From Ferriphaselus amnicola (lineage in GTDB: Bacteria; Pseudomonadota; Gammaproteobacteria; Burkholderiales; Gallionellaceae), in the NCBI RefSeq assembly GCF_000974685.2, contig NZ_AP018738.1, forward strand, positions 682,001 through 746,000: a DNA stretch of 64,000 nucleotides. The letters are read 5' to 3'. Both the position numbers and the translations under genes were made by a program. Positions 46,523 to 56,243 of this stretch are shown piece by piece. Below the pieces are notes generated by a model. That model did no database searches. It had not been told where the DNA came from and saw only the letters and a list, made by a program, of their open reading frames with translations. Each line of letters begins with the position of its first letter. The first letter of the stretch is position 1.

Positions 46523-46601
46523 GTAGGGCGCAATAAACGAAGTGCATTGCGCCGCATGTCTGAATCATCCGGTGTAATGCACTTCGTTTATTGCACCCTA
46601 C
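46523..46601. repeat. Long imperfect palindromic intergenic repeat
   Basis: The left arm (46523-46553) begins GTAGGGCGCAATAAACGAAG. The right arm (46571-46601) is nearly its exact reverse complement, with few mismatches, separated by 17 bases. Arms reading GTAGGGTGCAATAA... are, to my knowledge, a common dispersed repeat in proteobacteria, resembling a small MITE or REP-like element. It could also form a strong RNA hairpin after the unknown gene. Confidence 0.88.
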
Positions 46602-46634
46602 GTTAAATCTTCGCCCAACCATTTCCCGAACTCA

Positions 46635-48629
46635 ATGTTAAACAAACTCAATCCGGCGCAGCGCGAAGCCGCCAAGTATCTCGATGGCCCTTTGTTGGTG
46701 CTGGCGGGGGCGGGCAGCGGCAAGACGGGCGTGATCACCCATAAGCTGGCGTATCTGGTGCGACAGTGCGGCTATGCGCCGCGCAACATCGCCGCCATCA
46801 CTTTTACCAACAAGGCGGCTAAGGAGATGCGCGAGCGCGTCGCTAAGTTGCTGGATACGCGCGAGGCCAAGGAGCTGACCATCAGCACATTCCACTCGTT
46901 GGGGATGCACATTCTGCGCGAGGAAGCGCCGTTGCTTGGGTACAAGAAGGCGTTCTCCATCTTCGACTCGGCGGATTGCGCCAAGATCATTTCCGAGTTG
47001 CTGGGCTCGCCGGACAAGCAGGACATCCGCGAGGCGCAGTCGCAGATCTCCAACTGGAAGGCGGGCTTTATCGACCCCGCGCAGGCGACCAGCTTGGTCG
47101 AGACCGAGGCCGATCAGCGGCTGGCGCTGCTGTACGGCCGCTATCAAGAGACGCTGCGCGCTTATCAGGCAGTGGATTTTGACGACCTGATCCGCTTGCC
47201 GGTGGAGCTGTTTCGCACTCACTCCGAAGCGCTGCAACGCTGGCAGAGCCGCTTTCTGTATCTGCTGATCGACGAGTATCAGGACACCAACGATTGTCAG
47301 TATCAGATGACGCGCTTGCTGGCGGGGCATCGCGCGCAGTTCACGGCGGTGGGCGACGACGATCAGGCCATTTACGCTTGGCGTGGTGCCAGCGTGGAGA
47401 ACCTGCACAACCTGCGCAACGACTATCCGCGCCTCAAAGTCATCAAGCTGGAGCAGAACTACCGCTCGTCGCAGCGCATTTTGCACAGCGCCAACGCGGT
47501 AATCGCCAACAACACCAAGCTGTTTGAGAAGAAGCTGTGGAGCGAGCACGGGCTGGGCGATCAGGTGCGGGTGTACGCGGCGCGCGATGACGAGAACGAG
47601 GCGGAGTCGGTGGTGTTGCAACTGTCGGCGCATAAGTTCGAGCACAAGACCAAGTTCTCCGATTACGCGATCCTGTACCGCAGCAATCACTTGTCACGCG
47701 AGTTCGAGGAGCAGTTGCGCTCGCAGAATATCCCCTACACGGTGAGCGGCGGCACGTCGTTCTTCGAGCGCGCCGAGATTAAGGACATCGTCGCCTACCT
47801 GCGCCTGATCGCCAACCCCGACGACGATCCCGCCTTCATCCGCGCAATCACCACGCCCAAACGCGGTGTCGGCAATGCCACGCTGGAAAAGCTCGCCAGC
47901 CATGCCGGCAAGCGTCAGATCAGCTTGTTCGACGCGGTGTTCGAGGCGGGGCTGACTGAGCAACTCACCGCTCGTCAGCATGAGGATCTGCTGACGTTCT
48001 GCAACTTCATCGCCCGCATGCAATCACGCGCCGAAAATGAAGACTGCGCGCCGGTGATGAACGATCTGCTGACCGCCATCGATTACGAAGGTTGGTTGTT
48101 CGATAGCTTAGAGCCGCGACAGGCCGAGGTGCGCTGGAGCAACGTCAGCGATTTCGTCGCTTGGATCAACCGCAAGGGCGAGGCCGACGGCAAGAGCTTG
48201 ATCGCCATGACTCAGACCATCGCGCTGATGAATCTGCTGGAATCGCGTGAGCAAGAGACCGATGCCGTGTCGCTCTCGACCTTGCACGCCGCCAAGGGAT
48301 TGGAGTTCGGTCACGTATTCTTGGTCGGCGTGGAAGAGGGCATCCTGCCGCATCGCAACAGCGAATCCCCCGCGCAGATCGAGGAAGAGCGCCGTTTGAT
48401 GTATGTCGGCATCACCCGCGCCCAGCGCTCCTTGCAGATCAGCCACTGTGCTCGCCGCCGTCGCGGCAAAGAATGGGAAAAGTGCGAACCCAGCCGCTTC
48501 ATCGCCGAACTGCCGCAAGGCGACATCCAGTTCGCTGGGTTGATGCCGGAAGGCGCGGCACCCGCCGTCACCAAGGAAGCAGGCAAAGCCAAACTCGCCA
48601 ATCTCAAGGCGCTGCTGGCGAAGGGTTGA
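46635..48629 (+). CDS. rep: ATP-dependent DNA helicase Rep
   Basis: A 664-residue superfamily 1A 3'-5' helicase. Motif I AGAGSGKT (about residues 25-32), motif Ia TFTNKAAKEM, motif II IDEYQDTN, motif III VGDDDQAIYAWRGA, motif IV QNYRSS, motif V STLHAAKGLEF and motif VI YVGITRAQRSL are all present. The length matches Rep, which helps forks pass protein roadblocks, rather than the longer UvrD. A bidirectional terminator follows. Confidence 0.94.
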   Translation: MLNKLNPAQREAAKYLDGPLLVLAGAGSGKTGVITHKLAYLVRQCGYAPRNIAAITFTNKAAKEMRERVAKLLDTREAKELTISTFHSLGMHILREEAPLLGYKKAFSIFDSADCAKIISELLGSPDKQDIREAQSQISNWKAGFIDPAQATSLVETEADQRLALLYGRYQETLRAYQAVDFDDLIRLPVELFRTHSEALQRWQSRFLYLLIDEYQDTNDCQYQMTRLLAGHRAQFTAVGDDDQAIYAWRGASVENLHNLRNDYPRLKVIKLEQNYRSSQRILHSANAVIANNTKLFEKKLWSEHGLGDQVRVYAARDDENEAESVVLQLSAHKFEHKTKFSDYAILYRSNHLSREFEEQLRSQNIPYTVSGGTSFFERAEIKDIVAYLRLIANPDDDPAFIRAITTPKRGVGNATLEKLASHAGKRQISLFDAVFEAGLTEQLTARQHEDLLTFCNFIARMQSRAENEDCAPVMNDLLTAIDYEGWLFDSLEPRQAEVRWSNVSDFVAWINRKGEADGKSLIAMTQTIALMNLLESREQETDAVSLSTLHAAKGLEFGHVFLVGVEEGILPHRNSESPAQIEEERRLMYVGITRAQRSLQISHCARRRRGKEWEKCEPSRFIAELPQGDIQFAGLMPEGAAPAVTKEAGKAKLANLKALLAKG

Positions 48630-48664
48630 GTCGCACGGGGTGTGCGATTGCGGGACCACAAAAG

Positions 48665-48694
48665 CGAACAAGCGCCTTGGTAGGCGCTTGTTCG
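48665..48694. terminator. Bidirectional terminator between rep and tRNA-Ser
   Basis: A perfect 12-bp stem (CGAACAAGCGCC/GGCGCTTGTTCG) around a TTGGTA loop. TTTGATT follows on the plus side and a CTTTTG stretch on the minus side. It separates the converging rep gene and tRNA gene. Confidence 0.82.
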
Positions 48695-48702
48695 TTTGAT
48701 TC

Positions 48703-48793
<91 letters not shown>

Positions 48794-48854
48794 GAAAGGG
48801 CGCGCAGAATAAACCAGATTACCCATTACTGCAACCGAAATTCCCTCGGCGGGA

Positions 48855-49625
48855 CTAGAAGTTGTTCCGCCATTGCCGTAATGCGGTGAATACAGCGAGT
48901 TCGTCCGAGAGGATGTGTCCGGCGTGTGCCTCGGCGTGTTGAATGACGGCAGGGACGGCGCAGCGCAGGAAGGGGTTGCTGGCGTTCTCCAGAGCGATGG
49001 TCGAGGGCAGGCTGGGCTGGCCGGCGGCGCGCAGGGCGGCAGTCGCGATCTGCCGTCGGCGGATGTCGGGATTGTCCGGTTCGCAGGCGAGGGCGAAGCG
49101 CACGTTGGCTTCCGTGTATTCGTGGGTGCAATAGACGCGCGTCTCGGCGGGCAGGGCGGCCAGTCGGTTCAGCGCGTGGTGGAGCTGGGCGTAGCTACCT
49201 TCGAATAGCCTGCCGCAGCCCGCGCCAAACAGCGTGTCGCCGCAAAATACGCCGTCTGCGCCTAGATAGGCGATGTGGCCGCGCGTGTGGCCGGGGATGT
49301 CCCACACGGTGAGGCTCAGATCCAATGCGGGTATTTCGATGACCTCGTTCTCACTTACCGGATGGCTGACACCGGCGATGGTTTCGTGGCGCGGGCCGTA
49401 CACCACGCAGACGGGAATGGCGGCGAGCAGATCGGCGATGCCGTCGGTGTGGTCGTGGTGGTGATGTGTGACCAGAATGGCGACGAGCTCCAGTTGCCGC
49501 GCTTTCAGGAAGGCCAGCACGGGCGCTGCATCGCCGGGATCGACGACAACGGCGTATCGCTCATCGTGCAATGTCCAAATGTAGTTGTCGCGGAAAGCGG
49601 GCAGGGGCGTGATGGTGAGGCTCAT
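48855..49625 (-). CDS. gloB: Hydroxyacylglutathione hydrolase (glyoxalase II)
   Basis: A 256-residue metallo-beta-lactamase-fold hydrolase that cleaves S-lactoylglutathione. The metal site [10 protein letters not shown] is near residue 55, and [11 protein letters not shown] and [13 protein letters not shown] complete the metal and substrate contacts. The start at 49625 overlaps the ppsA stop (ATGA), so the two are coupled. The frame is open upstream into ppsA, but that extension is not family-like. Confidence 0.94.
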   Translation of the reverse strand: MSLTITPLPAFRDNYIWTLHDERYAVVVDPGDAAPVLAFLKARQLELVAILVTHHHHDHTDGIADLLAAIPVCVVYGPRHETIAGVSHPVSENEVIEIPALDLSLTVWDIPGHTRGHIAYLGADGVFCGDTLFGAGCGRLFEGSYAQLHHALNRLAALPAETRVYCTHEYTEANVRFALACEPDNPDIRRRQIATAALRAAGQPSLPSTIALENASNPFLRCAVPAVIQHAEAHAGHILSDELAVFTALRQWRNNF

Positions 49626-51994
49626 CGAGATTTTCCGTGTTCTGCCAGTCGCCGCCAGGTATCCACCAGCGTATCTGGATTGAGCGACATGGTTTGGATG
49701 CCGATCTCCATCAGCCATTGTGCGAAGTCGAAGTGATCCGACGGCCCCTGGCCGCAGATGCCGACGTATTTGCCGAGGCGGTTGCAGGTGCTGATCGCCA
49801 TCAACAACAAGGCTTTGACTGCCGGATCGCGTTCGTCGAAACGATCGGCTACCAAGCTGGAGTCGCGGTCCAAGCCCAGTGTCAGTTGAGTGAGGTCATT
49901 GGATCCGATGGAGAAGCCGTCGAAGTATTGCAAGAAGTCTTCTGCTAACAGCGCATTGGACGGAATCTCGCACATCATGATGAGGCGCAGGCCGTGCTCG
50001 CCGCGCTTCAGGCCGTGGTGTTCCAGCGTGGCGACGACTTCGCGCGCTTCGCCGACGGTGCGCACGAACGGGATCATCACTTCCACGTTGGTATAGCCCA
50101 GCTTTTCGCGTACCCGCTTCATGGCGCGGCACTCTAGCTCGAAACAGTCGGCGAAGTCGGCGGCGACATAGCGCCCCGCGCCCCGGAAGCCGATCATCGG
50201 GTTCTCTTCGACCGGCTCGTAGCCTTCACCGCCCAGCAGTTTGCGGTATTCGTTGGACTTGAAATCGGATAAGCGCACGATCACTGGCTTGGGCCAGAAC
50301 GCTGCCGCCAGCGTAGCCACGCCTTCGGTGATCTTTTCCACGTAGAACTCTTCTGGGCTGGAATAGCCGGCGGCGCGTTCCGTCACGGCGCTCTGTAATT
50401 CGGAGGACAGCGCGTTGAAATTCAGCACGGCCTTGGGGTGGATGCCGATCAGATTGTTGATGATGAATTCCAGTCGAGCCAGACCTACGCCCGCCGATGG
50501 CAGTTGCGCGAACTCGAACGCCAGCGTTGGATTGCCGACATTGAGCATCAGCTTGACTGGGATAGTGGGCAACTCGGCGTTGCTCTGGGCGACGATTTCG
50601 AACGGCAGCTCGCCGTCGTAAACATAGCCGGTATCGCCCTCGACGCAGGAGACGGTGACGGATTCGCCATCCTTTAGCATGTCGGTGGCATGGCCGCAAC
50701 CGACGATGGCGGGAATGCCTAGTTCGCGAGCGATGATGGCGGCGTGACAGGTGCGCCCACCGCGATTGGTGACGATGGCGGCAGCCTTTTTCATCACCGG
50801 CTCCCAGTCTGGGTCGGTCATGTCAGTGACTAGAATGTCTCCGGCACGCACCTTATCCATTTCGGCGGCATGGGCGACGATGCGCACCTTGCCTGATCCG
50901 ATCTTCTGACCGATGGCACGCCCTTCGATCAGCACATTGCCGCGCTGTTTCAGCACGTACTTTTCTGCGCCGCCCCGCAGCATGACCGACTTCACGGTTT
51001 CTGGCCGTGCTTGCAGGATGTACAGCTGGCCGTCCAGTCCGTCCTTGCCCCATTCGATGTCCATCGGGCGACCGTAATGCTGCTCGATGGCGACAGCGTA
51101 GCGCGCCAGTTGCAGCACGTCCTCATCGCTCAGGGAAAAGCGCGACTGTTCGGCTGCCGGTACGGGCTCGATACGGGTGGAGCGACTGGTGGAGCGCTGC
51201 TCGTCGAATACCATGCGCTGTTGCTTGGAGCCTAGACTGCGGCGGATCAGCGCAGGGAATCCCGCCGCCAGTTGCGGCTTGTGGACGTAGAACTCGTCGG
51301 GGTTCACTTCGCCTTGCACTACCATCTCGCCTAAGCCATAGGCCGACGTGATGAATACCGCGTCGCGGAAACCGGACTCGGTGTCCAGCGTGAACATCAC
51401 GCCCGAGCTGCCCAGATCGGAGCGCACCATGCGCTGGATGCCCGCCGATAGCGCGACCTCGGCATGTTTGAACCCCTTGTGGACGCGGTAGGAGATGGCT
51501 CGGTCGTTGTAAAGCGAGGCGAATACGGCGCGGATCGCTTGCAGGATGTTGGCGATGCCGTGGATGTTCAGAAAAGTCTCTTGCTGGCCGGCAAAGGAGG
51601 CATCGGGTAAGTCCTCTGCCGTGGCCGAGGAACGTACGGCGAAACTGCCTTCGTCCGAGCCCGCGAGATGTGCGTAATGCTCGCGTATCTCCGCCTCCAG
51701 GCGCGGCGGCAGTGGTGCGCTGATGATCCAGCTGCGTATCTGCTTTCCCGCATCTGATAGTGCGGTCACGTCGGCTACATTCAGGTTCGCCAATCGTTGA
51801 GCGATACGCTGATCCAGCCCGTCGTGAGCCAGAAAGTCGCGATATGCCTGAGCCGTCGTCGCGAAGCCGCCGGGAACGCATACGCCGGACGAACTCAGCG
51901 TGGCGATCATCTCGCCCAGTGAAGCGTTCTTGCCGCCTACTTCGGGCAGATTGGCCATGCTCAGGGACTGGAATGGAATGATGTACGCAACCAT
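49622..51994 (-). CDS. ppsA: Phosphoenolpyruvate synthase
   Basis: A 790-residue enzyme that makes PEP from pyruvate, ATP and water. The N-terminal ATP-grasp domain ([30 protein letters not shown]) is followed by the swivelling His domain with [15 protein letters not shown] (His417), and a C-terminal PEP-binding barrel ([29 protein letters not shown]). Full length. It supports gluconeogenesis, useful when carbon is fixed from CO2. No ppsR-type regulator is adjacent; a rhodanese gene is divergent instead. Confidence 0.96.
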   Translation of the reverse strand: MVAYIIPFQSLSMANLPEVGGKNASLGEMIATLSSSGVCVPGGFATTAQAYRDFLAHDGLDQRIAQRLANLNVADVTALSDAGKQIRSWIISAPLPPRLEAEIREHYAHLAGSDEGSFAVRSSATAEDLPDASFAGQQETFLNIHGIANILQAIRAVFASLYNDRAISYRVHKGFKHAEVALSAGIQRMVRSDLGSSGVMFTLDTESGFRDAVFITSAYGLGEMVVQGEVNPDEFYVHKPQLAAGFPALIRRSLGSKQQRMVFDEQRSTSRSTRIEPVPAAEQSRFSLSDEDVLQLARYAVAIEQHYGRPMDIEWGKDGLDGQLYILQARPETVKSVMLRGGAEKYVLKQRGNVLIEGRAIGQKIGSGKVRIVAHAAEMDKVRAGDILVTDMTDPDWEPVMKKAAAIVTNRGGRTCHAAIIARELGIPAIVGCGHATDMLKDGESVTVSCVEGDTGYVYDGELPFEIVAQSNAELPTIPVKLMLNVGNPTLAFEFAQLPSAGVGLARLEFIINNLIGIHPKAVLNFNALSSELQSAVTERAAGYSSPEEFYVEKITEGVATLAAAFWPKPVIVRLSDFKSNEYRKLLGGEGYEPVEENPMIGFRGAGRYVAADFADCFELECRAMKRVREKLGYTNVEVMIPFVRTVGEAREVVATLEHHGLKRGEHGLRLIMMCEIPSNALLAEDFLQYFDGFSIGSNDLTQLTLGLDRDSSLVADRFDERDPAVKALLLMAISTCNRLGKYVGICGQGPSDHFDFAQWLMEIGIQTMSLNPDTLVDTWRRLAEHGKSR

Positions 51995-52190
51995 GATCTT
52001 CTCCTGTGCTGTTGATCTGTCGGTGCCGAGCGTAACTCATCTCGATGCGCCCAATCGTGATGATACCCGCCTGCGCGCTAACCATCAGGGGGATAGCACG
52101 AGAGCGGGTGGATGGTGTAGTTTACGTCCCCTGTGTCGGCGCGGCGTTGGTCGCGGCTGGCGAGGATCAACTACTGCAAGGAGATGACAT

Positions 52191-52574
52191 ATGACGATTA
52201 CCCCGCAACAACTGGTCGCCGAGGCCAAAGCGCAGATCCGCGAAACCGATGTGGCCGGTGCTGCAAAGCTATTGAACGAAGGCGTGCTCTGCTTGGATGT
52301 GCGCGAGCCTGCCGAATATGAAGCGGGAAGTTTGCCCGGCGCGATCAACTTGCCACGTGGCGTGGTCGAGTTCCGCATCGGCGAGCATCCGGCCTTTGCG
52401 GATAAGTCGCGTCCAGTGGTGGTCTATTGCAAGACCGGTGGACGCTCTGCGCTGGCGGTGCTCAATCTGCAACGCATCGGTTTTACCAGTCTGGTTTCCA
52501 TGTCCGGCGGGGTCGAGGCGTGGGGGCAGCAAGGCCTGCCGCTGGTGAAAGACACGACCCGTTACGGCGGCTGA
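52191..52574 (+). CDS. Single-domain rhodanese-like protein
   Basis: A 127-residue sulfurtransferase domain with the active-site loop CKTGGRS (Cys80), preceded by CLDVREPAEYEAGSLPGA, the standard rhodanese motif. It is cytoplasmic by appearance. An AAGGAG ribosome site precedes the ATG. The acceptor of the sulfane sulfur is unknown. It ends 2 bases before the converging symporter gene. Confidence 0.9.
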   Translation: MTITPQQLVAEAKAQIRETDVAGAAKLLNEGVLCLDVREPAEYEAGSLPGAINLPRGVVEFRIGEHPAFADKSRPVVVYCKTGGRSALAVLNLQRIGFTSLVSMSGGVEAWGQQGLPLVKDTTRYGG

Positions 52575-52576
52575 AT

Positions 52577-54640
52577 CTAGTCGTTTTCGGGGCTGCGGAG
52601 GGCATCCACCCAATCGCGCATGCACTGATCCGGCGCGGCAGTCAGCAGGCTGCCGATGACCACGCCAGCGATGCCCGCCGGCATCCCGAAGATGCCCGCC
52701 GAGATTGGATTGATGCCCCACCACAGCGCTGCGTTAATGCCAAACAGTGGGTAAGTGGCGAGCATGTAGCCTACGCATACCAGCAAGCCCATCGTCATGC
52801 CCAGCACCGCGCCGCTGCGGTTGGCCCGTTTCCAGAAGATGCCTGCCACCAGTGCAGGAAAGAAAGCCGAAGCAGCCAGAGAGAATGCCGCGCCGACCAG
52901 TAGCAGGATGTCGCCCGGCTTGAGCGAGGTGACGTAAGCCGCGCACAGGGCGACGATGAGCAACAATCCTTTGGAGATGATCAGCCGACGTTTGGGTGAG
53001 GCGCTGGGATCGACCATCTTGAAATACACGTCGTGCGAGAGTGCATTGGCGATGGTCAGCATCAGCCCGTCGGCAGTGGAGAGCGCCGCCGCCAATCCGC
53101 CTGCCGCCACCAGCGCCGTCACCACGTAAGGCAATCCGGCGATCTCGGGCGTCGCCAGCATGATGAGGTCACCGCCGATGCTGATCTCGGCCAGTTGTAC
53201 CGTGCCGTCATGGTTGAGGTCGTTGATGTTCATCAGGCTCTTGTCCACCGAGGCCCACGCTGAGACCCAGCCGGGCAGTTCGGAAAAACTGGAACCGACC
53301 AGCAAGGTATAGACATCGTACTTGGCCAGCACGGCCAGCGCGGGCGCGGTGATGTACAGGATGGAGATGAACAGCAACGACCAAAACACCGAGACGCGGG
53401 TCTCTTGCACCGAAGGCGTGGTGTAGTAGCGCATCAGCAAATGGGGCAGGGCGGCGGTGCCGACCATCAGGCACAACACTAGCGCGAGGAAATTGTTGCG
53501 CTTGGCGTCGCGTGCCTCTTCGCTAGCTCCGGCAAACGGTTCGGCATGTGCGGTGATGGGCGCGGCTTTAGCTCGGGCGGATTCGGCAGCGGCGCGCCAA
53601 GTACTGCGGGCGGCGGCGATGTCAGGAGGGAATTCGGCGAGCTTGCGGCGCGCTTCAGCTAGTGCTTCCGTATCGAGGGGGGAAGCGAGCTTGAGTTGGT
53701 CGATGTGCTGCTCCAATCGACGACGCTCCATTGCCAGATATTCTTTGCCGCCTGCATCGAGCGCGCGCAAGCGGTCTTCCGCTGCGGACTGAGTCTGCCG
53801 GTGGATAGTCCGCACCTCCGCTTCGCGTGCGCCTTCCGGCGTGGTTGGATCGTTCAGCACCTGTTCGCGCGCCGTGACTTGTTGCAGCGCGTAGCTGTAC
53901 GCGATCTGCGGTACTGGATTGCCAGTGTGCGTGACCGACAGCCACACCACCGGAATGAGATAAGCCACGATGATGATGACGTATTGCGCCACTTGCGTCC
54001 AAGTCACGGCGCGCATCCCGCCGAGGAAGGAGCACAGCAGAATGCTGCCCAGCCCGACAAATACGCCGATGCCGAAATCCAGCCCGGTAAAACGGCTGAC
54101 GATCAGCCCCACGCCGTAGATCTGGGCGATGACGTAGGTGAACGAGCACAGAATGGCGGCGAATACGCCGATGGCGCGTGGCAGATTGCCTCCGTAGCGT
54201 TCACCGAGGAAATCGGGAATGGAGTACTGGCCGAAGCGGCGCAGATAGGGCGCGAGCAGGAAGGCGACTAGGCAAAAGCCGCCCGTCCAGCCCATCACGA
54301 AGGCCAGCCCGTCGTAGCCGGAAAGATACAAGGTACCCGCCAGCCCGATGAAACTCGCCGCCGACATCCAATCCGCTGCTGTCGCCATTCCGTTGAACAG
54401 CGCGGGCACGCGCCGTCCGGCGACGTAGTATTCGGTGAGGTTGGAGGTGCGCGACAAGATGCCGATACCCGCATACATCAACACTGTCGCACCGAGGAAG
54501 ATATAGCCCAACACTTTGTTGGGTACACCCATCTGTTCGAGGATGGCGAGCATCACCACAAAACCGATGAAGCCGCCCGCGTAGTGCGAATAATAGCGGC
54601 GGAGTCGCGCCACGAAGTTGGCTTGGTTTGCGTCAGACAT
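52577..54640 (-). CDS. Sodium:solute symporter (SSS family, VC_2705/ActP-like) with coiled insertion and EF-hand-like loop
   Basis: A 687-residue transporter with about 13 transmembrane segments. The SSS signatures AADWMSAASFIGLAGT and LAAALSTADGLMLTIANALS are clear. Two insertions stand out: a charged, helix-forming stretch between about residues 240 and 383, and a 12-residue loop DLNHDGTVQLAE (residues 474-485) that matches an EF-hand calcium-binding loop. ATG 54640 overlaps the stop of the DUF4212 gene by one base. Organic acids such as acetate are the usual substrates of this subfamily; the substrate is not proven here. Confidence 0.9.
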   Translation of the reverse strand: MSDANQANFVARLRRYYSHYAGGFIGFVVMLAILEQMGVPNKVLGYIFLGATVLMYAGIGILSRTSNLTEYYVAGRRVPALFNGMATAADWMSAASFIGLAGTLYLSGYDGLAFVMGWTGGFCLVAFLLAPYLRRFGQYSIPDFLGERYGGNLPRAIGVFAAILCSFTYVIAQIYGVGLIVSRFTGLDFGIGVFVGLGSILLCSFLGGMRAVTWTQVAQYVIIIVAYLIPVVWLSVTHTGNPVPQIAYSYALQQVTAREQVLNDPTTPEGAREAEVRTIHRQTQSAAEDRLRALDAGGKEYLAMERRRLEQHIDQLKLASPLDTEALAEARRKLAEFPPDIAAARSTWRAAAESARAKAAPITAHAEPFAGASEEARDAKRNNFLALVLCLMVGTAALPHLLMRYYTTPSVQETRVSVFWSLLFISILYITAPALAVLAKYDVYTLLVGSSFSELPGWVSAWASVDKSLMNINDLNHDGTVQLAEISIGGDLIMLATPEIAGLPYVVTALVAAGGLAAALSTADGLMLTIANALSHDVYFKMVDPSASPKRRLIISKGLLLIVALCAAYVTSLKPGDILLLVGAAFSLAASAFFPALVAGIFWKRANRSGAVLGMTMGLLVCVGYMLATYPLFGINAALWWGINPISAGIFGMPAGIAGVVIGSLLTAAPDQCMRDWVDALRSPEND

Positions 54641-54897
54641 CAATCGTCCTCACTCCCAGCAGCGCACTCGGCATCCAGCTTGCCCATGCGCCAAGCGTAG
54701 TAGCCGACCAGCAACACATAGACCAGCAACGCCCCTTGCGCGCCCATGTAGAACGGCAGCGGAAAGCCCAGTACGGTGATGTCTTGCAACTCGCGCGCGA
54801 ACCCGCTCACCAGAAACGTGGAGACGAACCATGCGGCCAACAGCCAAGCTGTCAGCGTGCGACTCGTGTGCCAGTGGCGTGTGTTGGATTGCGGCAT
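54640..54897 (-). CDS. DUF4212 small subunit of the sodium:solute symporter
   Basis: An 85-residue protein with two transmembrane segments (about residues 15-35 and 48-70) and the motif FPLPFYMGAQGALLVYVLLV, typical of DUF4212 proteins that precede SSS transporters of this type. It is translated just ahead of the symporter with overlapping stop and start. Likely an accessory subunit. Confidence 0.9.
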   Translation of the reverse strand: MPQSNTRHWHTSRTLTAWLLAAWFVSTFLVSGFARELQDITVLGFPLPFYMGAQGALLVYVLLVGYYAWRMGKLDAECAAGSEDD

Positions 54898-54998
54898 GAT
54901 TTCCCCGTAGCGGCAAGCGGCTGAAGCGCCACTCGCCGAGGCGGGAAGATACCAGATTACAGAGGGTATGGCTTGAGTCGAATCGGCGGAAATCAGGC

Positions 54999-55415
54999 TC
55001 AGACTGCTCCAGTTTCTTTGGGTTGGGGCGCTTTGCGAAGTACGGTTTCCCTTGAATGGAAGCGAGCTTTGCCGGAGGTTACATGGGCTTCATATGACTC
55101 AAGTGATACAGCCTCAAGTTCTGGGACATGAGCAAGCGCCTGCTCGGCAGCCGCGCGGACTTTTCTTCTTTCATTCTCGCTGGTGAGCCCGTAAGTGACG
55201 AAGACGACGAGACCGTGGCGTGCTGGCCGGAAGGCATAGGTCTTGCCACCGGGCGCCGGAACTGAATTACTGTGCAGCGGCAGATTGCCATATTGAGCCG
55301 CGATGTACTCGGCAGCCCGAGTCGCAAGCGCACGCTCTTCCTTCGTGGCCTCGTCCCAGACCGCGTAGAGCCCGAAAAGCAGGGCACTAAGAATGATGAT
55401 GAACGTGATACGCAT
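54999..55415 (-). CDS. Unknown protein with N-terminal membrane anchor
   Basis: A 138-residue protein with a hydrophobic N-terminal segment (ITFIIILSALLFGLYAVW) that could be an uncleaved anchor or signal peptide, followed by a soluble domain (TYAFRPARHGLVVFVTYGLT, ALAHVPELEAVSLE). No family is recognised. Base composition is ordinary. It lies in a patch of small unknown genes. Confidence 0.5.
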   Translation of the reverse strand: MRITFIIILSALLFGLYAVWDEATKEERALATRAAEYIAAQYGNLPLHSNSVPAPGGKTYAFRPARHGLVVFVTYGLTSENERRKVRAAAEQALAHVPELEAVSLESYEAHVTSGKARFHSRETVLRKAPQPKETGAV

Positions 55416-55596
55416 GATCTCTTTGGCCTAAGGAATGAAGGAGACTTTTTCGTCGCGAGGGCAGAGCAAACTCATCCGATGACACCACCCGATAGTTTTG
55501 GGACTCGGCTAGACGTATCGCATCTTCGACGGAGGCGCATCGAAGTACAGGCGGACGATGCTCTGGGTGGGCGGTTAGGTAGGGTAGGCATTTCAT
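55387..55596 (-). CDS. Doubtful small gene of 69 codons
   Basis: The frame codes VLRCASVEDAIRLAES and NYRVVSSDEFALPSR in its middle, which look protein-like. The last 20 residues (rich in His) run over the start of the next gene and look like an out-of-frame tail. No clear ribosome site is present. It may be a real small protein, a fragment, or chance. Confidence 0.3.
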   Translation of the reverse strand: MKCLPYLTAHPEHRPPVLRCASVEDAIRLAESQNYRVVSSDEFALPSRRKSLLHSLGQRDHAYHVHHHS

Positions 55597-55673
55597 GCTG
55601 GAATATTTTCAGGAAACCGTGATCTATACCGTGTTGTATCCCCTGTTATTTCCTCGGTGTTACTGATCCCTAT

Positions 55674-56000
55674 CTACTTCGACAATATTCGGCCTAATTC
55701 ATTTGAAATCGGAATAATAAGAACCAAAACTGCCACAACATAAATCATCGCGAGCAGTATATCCAAATCAGGAAAAACATACGCCAACAAGCTCCCTGCC
55801 ACTCCAATGGCCTGAGAGATCACGTACTGCCTCCGAAAGATTATGATTTTTGGGAAGAAGTGTAGATACACCCCAATAATACAAAAAGCGAATACCTGTG
55901 CGAGTATCCCTTCAATCCACACGCCTCTAATTGTAATGGCAACCGAGCCACCCACCATGTACAACAAAAAATACATGAGCATAAGTCCCCTTCTCAGCAC
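55674..56000 (-). CDS. Unknown small membrane protein
   Basis: A 108-residue protein with three or four hydrophobic segments (LMYFLLYMVGGSVAI, VFAFCIIGVYLHFF, and two near the C-terminus). Not recognised. It is distinctly AT-richer than its neighbours, suggesting recent acquisition. The 243 bases between it and the MFS gene contain only the terminator described separately. Confidence 0.5.
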   Translation of the reverse strand: MLRRGLMLMYFLLYMVGGSVAITIRGVWIEGILAQVFAFCIIGVYLHFFPKIIIFRRQYVISQAIGVAGSLLAYVFPDLDILLAMIYVVAVLVLIIPISNELGRILSK

Positions 56001-56190
56001 AATTTCCCCCTCCTTACTTTCGAATGCTCATTTATTCACCTAGAAGACCACGGTTTTCATCAAAATAACTCCCCACTTTCTACCTCAACCACTTTGCGCG
56101 TAAGCGTATCACTTCCCACCGCCTCGTACAGCGGGTGCGGTTTCTCTGAGTCGCAGATAAATCTTCTGGAGGTTTCTTATGAGGCGAATA

Positions 56191-56222
56191 AAAAAGCCCC
56201 GCCGTTTCCGGCGGGGCTTTGC
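56191..56222 (-). terminator. Rho-independent terminator of the MHS transporter gene
   Basis: On the minus strand AAAGCCCCGCC/GGCGGGGCTTTTTT with a GGAAAC loop, ending in a T-run, about 20 bases after the transporter stop codon. Confidence 0.92.
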
Positions 56223-56243
56223 TTCGCAGCGTCGTGCGTTGAA

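Noticed and set aside
46638-47690. A 350-codon minus-strand frame opposite rep
   Set aside because: Fully antisense to all helicase motifs; a shadow of GC-rich sense codons.
51123-52085. A 320-codon minus-strand frame overlapping ppsA in another frame
   Set aside because: Arg/Ser/Gly-rich, without motifs, and shifted against the conserved PEP synthase frame.
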